Source: Acaryochloris sp. CRU_2_0
GTDB taxonomy: Bacteria; Cyanobacteriota; Cyanobacteriia; Thermosynechococcales; Thermosynechococcaceae
Direction of reading: 5' to 3'
Length of the DNA stretch: 64,000 nt
NCBI GenBank assembly: GCA_012034865.1
Contig: JAAUOM010000008.1
Coordinates: 1-64,000, forward strand
The notes under the pieces were generated by a model. That model ran no database searches, had not been told where the DNA came from, and worked only from the letters and a program-made list of their open reading frames with translations. Below are positions 56,661 through 64,000 of the stretch, piece by piece (within the stretch, counting starts at the first letter, position 1; each line of letters starts with the position of its first letter). A program made the translations under genes and the position numbers.

Positions 56661-56978
56661 ATGACCACTCTGCAACAACAAAAGATCCGAATCAGACTCA
56701 AAGCCTTTGACCATCGTTTACTCGATACCTCTTGTGACAAGATCGTCGAGACCGCCAAACGCACGAATGCTTCTCCGGTAGGTCCTATCCCCCTACCAAC
56801 CCGCAGACGCATTTACTGTGTGCTGCGATCGCCCCACGTGGATAAAGATTCCCGTGAACATTTCGAGACCCGCACCCATCGCCGCATTGTCGATATCTAT
56901 CAACCTTCCCCTAAAACCATTGATGCTTTGATGAAATTGGATTTACCCGCTGGGGTGGACATCGAAGTCAAACTTTAG
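56661..56978 (+). CDS. rpsJ: 30S ribosomal protein S10
   Basis: The 105-residue S10. [60 protein letters not shown] and [11 protein letters not shown] match the family throughout. In cyanobacteria rpsJ sits at the end of the str operon after tuf, as here. It also serves antitermination as NusE. Confidence 0.98.
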   Translation: MTTLQQQKIRIRLKAFDHRLLDTSCDKIVETAKRTNASPVGPIPLPTRRRIYCVLRSPHVDKDSREHFETRTHRRIVDIYQPSPKTIDALMKLDLPAGVDIEVKL

Positions 56979-57082
56979 CCTGTTCCTCAAAAACTTTGCT
57001 TCGATTAGTCATTTGTGAATTCTACAGGGGACATGGGCTAGAGTGAATAAATGCATATATTATTCTATCCTCCCCATCCATA

Positions 57083-57733
57083 ATGGCTATCCCCTCTTCA
57101 ATTGCAGTTTGTGAGCTGCCACTTTTCCCGCTACCGGATGTTGTCTTGTTCCCAGGACGACCGTTACCGCTGCATATTTTCGAATATCGCTATCGGATTA
57201 TGATGAATACGATTTTGGAGGGCGATCATCAATTTGGGGTACTCATGTGGGATCCTAATAAAAGCAAAGCCGCCAGCGTGGGCTGTTGTGCCCAGATTAC
57301 CAAGCATGAGCGTCTGCCCGATGATCGGATCATGATTTTAACCGTTGGTCAGCAGCGATTTAAGGTTCTGCATTACGTCCGCGAAAAACCTTATCGTGTG
57401 GGGTTAGTGGAATGGATAGACGATCAAGTTCTGGGCGGAGGCGAAGATCTCACAGGACTCACTACCCAGGTGAAACAACTGCTCAAAGATGTGGTCAGAC
57501 TCTCGGCAAAACTGACTGAACAAGAGATCAACCTTCCCGAAGACATTCCCAGCCGACCCCTTGACCTTTCCTATTGGGTGGCGAGTAATTTTTATGGTGC
57601 AGCCCTAGAACAACAATCTCTCCTAGAAATGCAAGATACGCGAACGCGATTGGAGCGGGAAGCCGAAATTTTGACGTCTACCCGCAATCACTTAGCAGCT
57701 CGTACCGTTCTCAAGGATACTTTAGAACCTTGA
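57083..57733 (+). CDS. LON substrate-binding domain protein
   Basis: A 216-residue protein with only the Lon N-terminal (PUA-like) domain: LPLFPLPDVVLFPGRPLPLH, IFEYRYRIMM, QFGVLMWDPNKSKAASVGCC, IMILTVGQQRFKVL. A helical C-terminus (LEMQDTRTRLEREAEILT) follows. There is no AAA or protease domain. Such stand-alone LON proteins, related to cereblon-type folds, are common in cyanobacteria; their clients are unknown. It converges on the FKBP gene 9 bp away. Confidence 0.88.
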   Translation: MAIPSSIAVCELPLFPLPDVVLFPGRPLPLHIFEYRYRIMMNTILEGDHQFGVLMWDPNKSKAASVGCCAQITKHERLPDDRIMILTVGQQRFKVLHYVREKPYRVGLVEWIDDQVLGGGEDLTGLTTQVKQLLKDVVRLSAKLTEQEINLPEDIPSRPLDLSYWVASNFYGAALEQQSLLEMQDTRTRLEREAEILTSTRNHLAARTVLKDTLEP

Positions 57734-57742
57734 TTACTGAGA

Positions 57743-58273
57743 TTATTGAATTCGCAACAGTTCCACATCAAAAATCAGGGTTGCATTTGGGGGAATTACA
57801 CCGCCAGCCCCTTTAGATCCATATCCCAACTTGGCGGGAATCACTAATTCTCGACGTCCGCCCACTTTCATCGAACCTACGCCTTCATCCCAACCTTTAA
57901 TGACTCGACCTTTGCCAATGGGGAAAGAAAAAGGCTGGTTGCGATCGCGAGAACTATCAAACTTACTGCCATCGGTTAAGGTGCCCGTATAGTGGACAAC
58001 AACCATCTGACCCACCAGAGGTTGTTCACCAGAGCCTACTTGTAAATCTCGATATTTTAAACCAGATTCGGTCGTAATATACTCGGCATCAGGATTTGGG
58101 GTCATATTTGACGGACTCTCTTGCGGGACAGGAAGATCAGCAACCATGGTTTGTGCAGGAGGGAGCTGGATCGCTTCGGCAGAGGCTTCAGGTGCCCTTT
58201 GGGTGATTTGGGCTACAAGCAAGATCGCACTACAAACCAGGACAATCCCCACACTGATAAAAATATTACGCAA
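57743..58273 (-). CDS. FKBP-type peptidyl-prolyl isomerase
   Basis: A 176-residue exported isomerase. An N-terminal helix (IFISVGIVLVCSAILLVAQI) is a signal anchor or signal peptide. A Pro/Gln linker leads to the FKBP domain: VVHYTGTLTDGSKFDSS, FPIGKGRVIKGWDEGVGSMK, LVIPAKLGYGSKGAGGVIPP, FDVELL. The active-site residues Tyr, Phe, Asp and Trp are kept. It assists protein folding outside the cytosol, probably in the lumen or periplasm. Co-directional with the next gene upstream. Confidence 0.93.
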   Translation of the reverse strand: MRNIFISVGIVLVCSAILLVAQITQRAPEASAEAIQLPPAQTMVADLPVPQESPSNMTPNPDAEYITTESGLKYRDLQVGSGEQPLVGQMVVVHYTGTLTDGSKFDSSRDRNQPFSFPIGKGRVIKGWDEGVGSMKVGGRRELVIPAKLGYGSKGAGGVIPPNATLIFDVELLRIQ

Positions 58274-58318
58274 GTTGCGCCTCCCATGATTGTTACATAA
58301 CGAAGACTATGATAACGG

Positions 58319-58642
58319 CTAGCGCCACAGCTTATTCTCTAAGTCTCGCACTTGTCGCTCTAGTCGATCAATCCTACCGCGAAGTTCATCCACTTCTGCT
58401 TGTCTGGCCAGACCCAAATCCTGCATCATATTCCGCACTTGTCGTTCCATTTGAGCTTCCCAATTGCCGGGATCAGCACGCATTTGTTGTAGGAGATCAT
58501 CCACAAAAGCCCTGGCCTGTTCGGGATTCAGCCGTCCGTCCTTCACCCATTGATCACTGACTTCTCGCAGCTTCTCAGCGACAAAGGATGTCGTTCCCAC
58601 GCCAATCATCAATATTTGCTTCAAAAAATTGTTATCGTCCAT
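58319..58642 (-). CDS. Phasin-like small helical protein
   Basis: A 107-residue protein with an amphipathic N-terminus (NNFLKQILMIGVGTTSFVAE), the GRLNPEQARAFVDDLLQQM segment and a C-terminal coiled coil (DELRGRIDRLERQVRDLENK). It resembles phasin-family polyhydroxyalkanoate-associated regulators and is a distant paralogue of the protein at 25751-26113. It lies upstream of the FKBP gene. The role is not known. Confidence 0.72.
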   Translation of the reverse strand: MDDNNFLKQILMIGVGTTSFVAEKLREVSDQWVKDGRLNPEQARAFVDDLLQQMRADPGNWEAQMERQVRNMMQDLGLARQAEVDELRGRIDRLERQVRDLENKLWR

Positions 58643-58721
58643 AAAATCCTCTGGTGTTGCGGATCATTAGCACAGAATTGAGGGCTATCTCAACTGTAGA
58701 TCATTCCTGATGCCTTCTCCC

Positions 58722-60134
58722 TCACCCCCTGGGTAAGGTTTTGATCGTTAACACTTGCGGCGGTACAGAATCAGGCGGATATAGAAAATCCACTCGAACC
58801 TGTTGCTGCTGGCGAGGGGCCAGTTGCAGAGAAATCAGCGGCTCAACTTGTTGGCCGCGCCGATGCCAAAGATGGAAATAACGAGTGATGGGTTGACTCT
58901 GGGTATTGGTATAGCGGAGCCTCACCGTCCCTCGAAAGTAGGGATAGTCCCAGGGTGGCTGTCTGAAAACCAATCCTCCTTTGGAGAGTTTATCTTCTTT
59001 GAAGGGCGTTTCTAAGGTCAGGGTTACCGTTTGTCGGTGGGCAGACGTATTCAATAACGGCAAGGACAGATCGTAATGAACCCCATAGTTCGCTTGCGAT
59101 CGGTAAGCGGTATCAGGGTAGCGCACCAGGAGGGGAGCAGCCTGGATGGTTGGCGTCCCTAACCGTCCTCCTTGTAAGGTATTGATGACATAGGAGATGG
59201 ACTTTCCCGCAGCAGGTAAGCTCAGATGCTGACGATTGGGATCGACGAGGGTGGCCTGCCATTTCGACCCCACTTGCACACCTGCCACCCGACCATAAAT
59301 GAGGACACCTTTGCTTTGATTAGGAGGGGTGGGGGTTTTATCTCTGGGTGCAGCCAAGCTCCCAGAGTTGAGCAGTTGTTGCCATTCAGCCAAGGTGGGG
59401 GGACGCGCTTGACCGGAGCCACTGTCTTGTGCATAGAGTAGCAAGGAAGCCAGATAGACGGGGCCAGAACTGTGTAAGCGCATAAAGCTAGAGCGGCCAT
59501 TCACGGCTTTAGGCAGATTTCTGACGGGAATTGGCAAATTGAGGAGCATTCGACTTTGTTGGCCAGGAATAGTCAAGGAGGCGGGGAATATTGACTGGCG
59601 TTGGTTGCGCAACACTTGATCAACAGCTCGAATCCCAGGGCCAGAGAAGATGGCACCCGTAGGATTTTCCAGCAAGGGGGGCTTGTTTTGAAAAGGTGCT
59701 TCCGGTTCGAGTAAATAGCTAGCAGCAGCTGGAATTTCCAGTTTTACGGGCTGAGCTGTGGGATTGTAGACTAGGATGCCTAAATACAGCGTTTTGTGTT
59801 GGGGAGGGGTATGGACAAAATGATGGGCAAAAAGAGTAAAGGATCCCTGAAAAGGAACATTTAAGTGGGCATTGGGCACCGCTTTCCCAGTAGGAGGGAA
59901 TGTAGATAGCAAAATGCCTTCCTTCTTCACCCATTCTGGACTATTGCTGTTGAACATTGGCACCTGATCTAGCTGCCCTGGGAGGGAGCGCACTTCGTTG
60001 TGGGTGCGCAGGATTTCTGGAGGGTTAGCCGCGAGAACGGCAGACTGTGGAGACTGGGGGTGGATGATGTTGGTTCCAGAGAATCCAAGAATGAGAGGTA
60101 TAGCAGCCCAACGAAACACAATAGAGTCAACCAT
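58722..60134 (-). CDS. DUF3370 domain exported protein
   Basis: A 470-residue exported protein. The N-terminal 35 residues have a hydrophobic signal (WAAIPLILGFSGTNIIHPQS) and AANPPEILRTHNEVRSLPGQ marks the DUF3370 start. Later conserved parts are LLSTFPPTGKAVPNAHLNVP, GRVAGVQVGSKWQATLVDPN and VHYDLSLPLLN. The family is nearly confined to cyanobacteria, with unknown function; it is beta-rich and probably periplasmic. It is divergent from lnt. Confidence 0.86.
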   Translation of the reverse strand: MVDSIVFRWAAIPLILGFSGTNIIHPQSPQSAVLAANPPEILRTHNEVRSLPGQLDQVPMFNSNSPEWVKKEGILLSTFPPTGKAVPNAHLNVPFQGSFTLFAHHFVHTPPQHKTLYLGILVYNPTAQPVKLEIPAAASYLLEPEAPFQNKPPLLENPTGAIFSGPGIRAVDQVLRNQRQSIFPASLTIPGQQSRMLLNLPIPVRNLPKAVNGRSSFMRLHSSGPVYLASLLLYAQDSGSGQARPPTLAEWQQLLNSGSLAAPRDKTPTPPNQSKGVLIYGRVAGVQVGSKWQATLVDPNRQHLSLPAAGKSISYVINTLQGGRLGTPTIQAAPLLVRYPDTAYRSQANYGVHYDLSLPLLNTSAHRQTVTLTLETPFKEDKLSKGGLVFRQPPWDYPYFRGTVRLRYTNTQSQPITRYFHLWHRRGQQVEPLISLQLAPRQQQQVRVDFLYPPDSVPPQVLTIKTLPRG

Positions 60135-60305
60135 AGATGGCTAGATCAACGCATAGGAGACAGGCAAAAGACGCTCTCTTTGAATCAAAAGTTGCCCCTG
60201 GATCGTCAAGGTTTTAGGCTGTCTGCATAGTGCAGTGCAGATTGGTATCAGCGCAAGAAAAATACATCGGCTACACTGCCAACAACAATCAACTGGTTAC
60301 CAGGA

Positions 60306-61865
60306 ATGAGGATAAGCGTAGGCAATACTGTTCAATCTTTAAAGGTCAAAAAATCTCTATCTTTGGGAATGCGGAAGTATGGGATTGTGCTGGTAAGTGG
60401 GTTGGTGATGGGAATCATTCCGGCTCCCATCAATGCCTGGTGGCTGGCATGGGTGACACTGGTGCCCCTGTGGATATTCGTCAAACGAACTCAGGGAAAG
60501 GTGGGTTTGGCGGCAAGATTGGGGCTGGTTTGGGGAATTGGATACCAGGGAGCAGCTTTATCCTGGCTAACGGGCTTACATCCGATGACATGGATGGGGA
60601 TGTCTTGGGGGGCGAGTCTTGCGATCGCAACAGGCTGTTGGCTATTTGTCACCTTCTATGGTGCTATGATTGCAGCCTTCTGGTCTGGGGGCATGGCCTG
60701 GGTCACCTTAAAGCTGCCTGCCTATAGCCGGATTCTGATTGGCATGACCCTGTGGTGTTTGTTGGAGTGGGCGTGGACGCAATCGCCCCTGTGGTGGACG
60801 CCGATTGCCTATACCCAAAGTCCTGGGAATCTGGTGATTTTGCACCTAGGTCGCCTTTCAGGTCCGACCACGATTGCCGCTGCTTTGATGATAGTGAATG
60901 GTTGTATTGCCGAAGGTTGGACAAGCTTGCGGTATCGGTGGCGATATGGAGGGGGTGCGATCGCTCTCTTCTTAGGATTTCATCTGTTGGGATTGAGCCT
61001 CTACCTGCTGCCCCTCAACCCTGAACCCGCCCATGCCCTCAAGATTGGTATTGTCCAAGGCAATATTCCCACACGGGTTAAATTCTTTCAGCAAGGCTTG
61101 AACCAAGGCCGCAAAAATTATGAATCTGGGTATCGACAGCTTGCCGATCAAGGGGTTGACGCCGTCTTGACCCCTGAAGGGGCATTCCCCTACCTATGGC
61201 AAACACCGCCCTTAGCTGAAGTCATCCAGGAGAAACAGGTTTTGGCCTGGTTAGGGGGGTTTATGCCCGATCAGCAGCGAATTACGCAAAGTCTGGTTAC
61301 GATTCTACCCGATGGTACCCTTTCTAGCCGCTACAACAAGATCAAACTGGTGCCTTTAGGAGAGTACATTCCCTTCGAACCGATCTTAGGAAAAGTCATC
61401 AATCGCCTCTCCCCTGTCGGTACTCAAATGAATTTGGGCAAGCCAGACCAGAAATTTACCACTCCTTGGGGACCTGCTATTGTCGGCATCTGTTTTGATT
61501 CTGCTTTTCCTCAATTATTTCAAACGCAAGCGGCTCAGGGTGGTGAGTTTATCCTCACCGCCTCCAATAACGATCCCTACAATACCCGGATGATGGCTCA
61601 ACACCACGCCCATGATGTGATGCGGGCAATCGAGACCGATCGCTGGGCCGTGCGAGCAACCAATACGGGGTATTCAGGGGTTGTTGACCCCCACGGACGG
61701 ACTGTGTGGCGATCGCAACCGCAAACTTTTGTCATTCATGCAGCCCGAATCTATCGCCGTCAAACCCAAACCCTATATGTGCAGTGGGGGAATTGGCTGC
61801 TGCCCAGCTTGGTCTTCCTCAGCCTGATGGCGGCGGTTCTCTCTTTCATTCCGACCAGGAAGTAA
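60306..61865 (+). CDS. lnt: Apolipoprotein N-acyltransferase
   Basis: A 519-residue Lnt, adding the third acyl chain to lipoproteins in the inner membrane. About seven helices precede the nitrilase domain, whose catalytic triad is visible: Glu in LTPEGAFPYLW, Lys in YNKIKLVPLGEYIPFE and Cys in GICFDSAFP. ASNNDPYNTRMMAQHHAHDV is also conserved. It would act on lipoproteins such as the one at 32907-33818. A poorly conserved start (before MRKYGIVLV) leaves the exact start slightly uncertain. Confidence 0.93.
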   Translation: MRISVGNTVQSLKVKKSLSLGMRKYGIVLVSGLVMGIIPAPINAWWLAWVTLVPLWIFVKRTQGKVGLAARLGLVWGIGYQGAALSWLTGLHPMTWMGMSWGASLAIATGCWLFVTFYGAMIAAFWSGGMAWVTLKLPAYSRILIGMTLWCLLEWAWTQSPLWWTPIAYTQSPGNLVILHLGRLSGPTTIAAALMIVNGCIAEGWTSLRYRWRYGGGAIALFLGFHLLGLSLYLLPLNPEPAHALKIGIVQGNIPTRVKFFQQGLNQGRKNYESGYRQLADQGVDAVLTPEGAFPYLWQTPPLAEVIQEKQVLAWLGGFMPDQQRITQSLVTILPDGTLSSRYNKIKLVPLGEYIPFEPILGKVINRLSPVGTQMNLGKPDQKFTTPWGPAIVGICFDSAFPQLFQTQAAQGGEFILTASNNDPYNTRMMAQHHAHDVMRAIETDRWAVRATNTGYSGVVDPHGRTVWRSQPQTFVIHAARIYRRQTQTLYVQWGNWLLPSLVFLSLMAAVLSFIPTRK

Positions 61866-61996
61866 GCTAAGTTAGATAAAATTGGCTTTTCAACTGAGGT
61901 TCGACAACCATTAAGTTGTCCTTGTTCAAGGGTGCTTTCTCTATCCTGCACAATCTTCATCTTCTCACTAACCCCTCGCCTGCCAACCCAGTGTCC

Positions 61997-62683
61997 ATGA
62001 ATAGCAGTCTAGTGCGTCAATTGACGCCAGAAGAGCTAAAGCTGCAGCAAAAGCAAGCCGAACTCATTAACCTAGAAACTCAATTAGCACAACGCGAATT
62101 AGAGTTGGCCACGGTGCAAGCCGAACTCCACGCCTTTGAGTATCGATATATGCAAGTCGTCGGTATTCGCCAAGAAGAACTCGATCAAATTAATGCCCAA
62201 ATCTCCAAATACATGACGTTGCTGGCTACCAACCACAAATTTCACCCCTCAGCACGGTTGAAACAGCTCTACCGGGAGGTGGCTAAGCGGATTCATCCCG
62301 ATCTGGCTACCGATCCAGAGGAGCGTACCCGCCGAGAAGCCCTGATGGCGTTGGTTAATAAAGCCTATGAGTCGGGGAATGAAGAACGGTTAAGAGCCAT
62401 TCTCCATGATTGGGAGAGCAGTCCAGACTCAGTACAAGGAGAAGGCATTACCGCAGACTTAGTCCGCACCATCCGCCAAATTTCTCAAAGCCAAGAGCGT
62501 TTACAACAGATCGAATATCAGCTCCGCCATCTTGCCCAGTCTGATCTCCATCAGTTACGGATGAAAACCCAGCAACTCGAAAAAATGGGTCAGGATCTTT
62601 TAGCGGAAATGGCCAACCGCTTTGATCAAGAAATATCCATTGCTCAACAACACCTGCATGAGTTAAAAGCGAAAATGGGCTAG
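61997..62683 (+). CDS. J-domain protein flanked by coiled coils
   Basis: A 228-residue protein from ATG 61997 (MNSSLVRQLTPEELKLQQKQ); a frame back to 61916 lacks coding character. A Leu/Glu/Gln coiled coil spans about 12-60. A J domain follows near 85-140 with the Hsp70-stimulating HPD in REVAKRIHPDLATDPEERTR and ALMALVNKAYESGNEERLRA. A second coiled coil ends it (QRLQQIEYQLRHLAQSDLHQ and on). A J domain placed between coiled coils suggests a DnaK-recruiting scaffold. It ends 5 bp before the TPR gene. Confidence 0.8.
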   Translation: MNSSLVRQLTPEELKLQQKQAELINLETQLAQRELELATVQAELHAFEYRYMQVVGIRQEELDQINAQISKYMTLLATNHKFHPSARLKQLYREVAKRIHPDLATDPEERTRREALMALVNKAYESGNEERLRAILHDWESSPDSVQGEGITADLVRTIRQISQSQERLQQIEYQLRHLAQSDLHQLRMKTQQLEKMGQDLLAEMANRFDQEISIAQQHLHELKAKMG

Positions 62684-62688
62684 ATGCC

Positions 62689-63573
62689 ATGGCGCAGGCT
62701 TCCAAAAAACAACCACAGTACCCTAATGTCGAGCTGCCATCCTTTTACACGAGAGTTGGGGTTCAAGTTTCCTCGTTGATTAGCCGTGGATTAAACCTTG
62801 CCTACGAAATAGAAGCGGCTTTGCCCTCTTCTATTGGTTATCCCCAGGTCGATCCATCTGGATCAACGGATCCGCTTGCACCCCTCCCTTCTCCGTTAGA
62901 TCGCTTGGGAACCTCACCGACCCCCCATCCCTTAGAAAGTCCAACTCAAATCCAAAGGGTCGTAGCACAGCCGCCACCCTTGGCAGTGGAGCCGCAGAAC
63001 GCTGAACAAACCTCCTGGGCAATGGTCTGGTTACACCGAGGGCTGCATAAATATCAGCACAAAGATTATGGGGGTGCCAAGGATAATTTTAAGCAAGCCC
63101 TGCAAAAACAGCCGACCTTAGGAGCAGCCTATAATGGTCTAGGTGGGGTTCTCTATCAGCTTGGTGAGTTTTTAGAAGCGATCGTGGTGTACCACCAGGC
63201 TCTAGATCATACCCCTGAGAAGGCTCAGATTTATTGCAATTTGGGGAGTGCCCTCTATCAACTCCAGGACTTTGACGAAGCAGTGCTTGCCTATGAGCAG
63301 GCTCTGCACTGGAATTCCTCTTTGCAGCTTGCCTACTATGGTTTGGGCTTAGCCTACTACCAAAATGGCTCTCCGCAAGTAGCGGCAACGGCTTTTGAGC
63401 AAGCAACGCAGTTGGATCAAACCCATGCAGAGAGTTTCCTAGGGCTGGGGGTCGCCCTTTATGCCTTGGGGGACTTGCAAGAAGCTGCTGTTGCCTCACA
63501 TCAAGCCATGCAGTTGAATCCTCGCTATCGGCAAACCTACTTAGCGCTGCATCGTTACCTCTATGACTCGTGA
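62689..63573 (+). CDS. TPR repeat protein
   Basis: A 294-residue protein. The first 100 residues are Pro/Ser-rich with low order. Five or more tetratricopeptide repeats fill about 105-290: AMVWLHRGLHKYQHKDYGGA, LGAAYNGLGGVLYQLGEFLE, AQIYCNLGSALYQLQDFDEA, LQLAYYGLGLAYYQNGSPQV, AESFLGLGVALYALGDLQEA. It is a protein-binding scaffold. Its stop overlaps the kinase start (TGATG), so the two are translationally coupled. Confidence 0.85.
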   Translation: MAQASKKQPQYPNVELPSFYTRVGVQVSSLISRGLNLAYEIEAALPSSIGYPQVDPSGSTDPLAPLPSPLDRLGTSPTPHPLESPTQIQRVVAQPPPLAVEPQNAEQTSWAMVWLHRGLHKYQHKDYGGAKDNFKQALQKQPTLGAAYNGLGGVLYQLGEFLEAIVVYHQALDHTPEKAQIYCNLGSALYQLQDFDEAVLAYEQALHWNSSLQLAYYGLGLAYYQNGSPQVAATAFEQATQLDQTHAESFLGLGVALYALGDLQEAAVASHQAMQLNPRYRQTYLALHRYLYDS

Positions 63574-64000
63574 TGTTTACAGGGCAGCTATTACAAGAAC
63601 GCTATCTGCTGCAAGAGCAGTTGAGGAATCATCCCGCTCGACAAACCTGGTTAGCGGTGGATCAGGCGGCTGAGGATTTGCAAAACCATCGGGTCATCGT
63701 TAAATTGGTGGCTTTTGGGCGAGGGGTGCAATGGGATGAGCTGAAATTATTTGAGCGGGAAGTGCAAGTCTTAAAGCAACTGCATTATCCTCAAATCCCG
63801 AAGTATCTGCACTCTTTTCACATTAAAGAACCCGACCCTTGGCTGGGACTGATTGAAGAGTATCTTCCAGGTGTTTCGTTACAAACCTTGATTCATCAAG
63901 GTCAGCTTTTTTCTGAATCCGCTATTTGTGAGTTAGCCGCGCAAGTGTTAGAGATCCTGATCTATCTCCATGAGCAAAAGCCACCGATTCTGCATCGAGA
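63573..64000 (+). CDS. Serine/threonine protein kinase, partial (cut by the window end)
   Basis: The frame from ATG 63573 stays open to the window end. It reads MFTGQLLQERYLLQEQLRNH, then PARQTWLAVDQAAEDLQNHR and VIVKLVAFGRG, so Lys 44 is the expected ATP-binding lysine and the Glu in FEREVQVLKQL its partner. GLIEEYLPGVSLQTL is the hinge, and the sequence stops at PPILHR, just before the Asp of the catalytic HRD. The usual Gly-rich loop is degenerate (LRNHPARQTW). It overlaps the TPR gene stop by one base and probably acts with it. Confidence 0.85.
   Translation, partial: MFTGQLLQERYLLQEQLRNHPARQTWLAVDQAAEDLQNHRVIVKLVAFGRGVQWDELKLFEREVQVLKQLHYPQIPKYLHSFHIKEPDPWLGLIEEYLPGVSLQTLIHQGQLFSESAICELAAQVLEILIYLHEQKPPILHR

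Noticed and set aside
60230-60727. 165-codon plus-strand frame overlapping the start of lnt
   Set aside because: It is the +1 shadow of Lnt, whose helices and catalytic residues are unambiguous in the other frame.

Overview
This window is cyanobacterial chromosome. It carries photosystem I psaC, the chlorophyll enzyme chlM, the System II cytochrome c assembly pair ccdA/ccs1, an Rre1/Ycf29-type response regulator, DUF3493/DUF3531/DUF3352/DUF3370 proteins typical of cyanobacteria, and many copies of the HIP1 octamer GCGATCGC (for example 83-90, 25559-25566 and 29658-29665). Nothing read here fixes the genus; an Acaryochloris-like filament-free cyanobacterium is only a weak guess. Most of the window is housekeeping sequence in short operons on both strands, with no insertion sequence, prophage or CRISPR array.

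Layout. 1-2077: a damaged edge, with a frameshifted RarD-type permease, a truncated alcohol dehydrogenase fragment, a methyltransferase and about 640 bp of mostly non-coding DNA. 2078-9026: a CBS-like histidine kinase with two degenerate receiver domains, rfbD, ftsQ-ftsZ and prs. 9060-20226: DUF3531, an ABC ATPase, a frameshifted M50 protease, a VWA protein, a GntR regulator divergent from a dienelactone hydrolase, RNase E, cobS and a CrhR-type RNA helicase. 20549-25146: a rimO gene with three frameshifts, Nudix, Bcp, a 53-residue membrane protein, GNAT and a nucleotidyltransferase fusion. 25227-27417: tRNA-Pro(CGG), a strong bidirectional terminator, the SRP RNA, two small conserved genes and psaC. 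27621-29396: an A/T-rich three-gene accessory cassette (TIGR04255-type protein, a small protein, and a protein with a TQDCDLDWD motif) directly upstream of speA. 31750-37361: chlM, a lipoprotein with a secreted VHL-beta-like protein, rsmG, a pterin dehydratase and DUF3352. 37567-45208: pilD, an Rrf2 regulator with cysK, ftsW, ccdA-ccs1, DUF3493 and rre1. 45356-51427: obg, a frameshifted beta-lactamase-fold protein and trmJ, divergent from murC-murB. 51554-56978: ybaB and the str operon (rpsL, rpsG, fusA, tuf, rpsJ). 57083-64000: a LON-domain protein, an FKBP, a phasin-like protein, DUF3370, lnt, then a J-domain/TPR/Ser-Thr kinase cluster cut by the window end.

Two things stand out. First, at least seven single-base deletions, most of them in short mononucleotide runs, break four otherwise well-conserved genes (rarD-like, M50 protease, rimO, beta-lactamase-like). 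All are -1, so homopolymer under-calling in the assembly is at least as likely as gene decay. Second, the best candidate for an undescribed system is the three-gene cassette at 27621-29396; runners-up are the nucleotidyltransferase fusion at 24274-25146 and the secreted VHL-like protein with its lipoprotein neighbour at 32907-34235.
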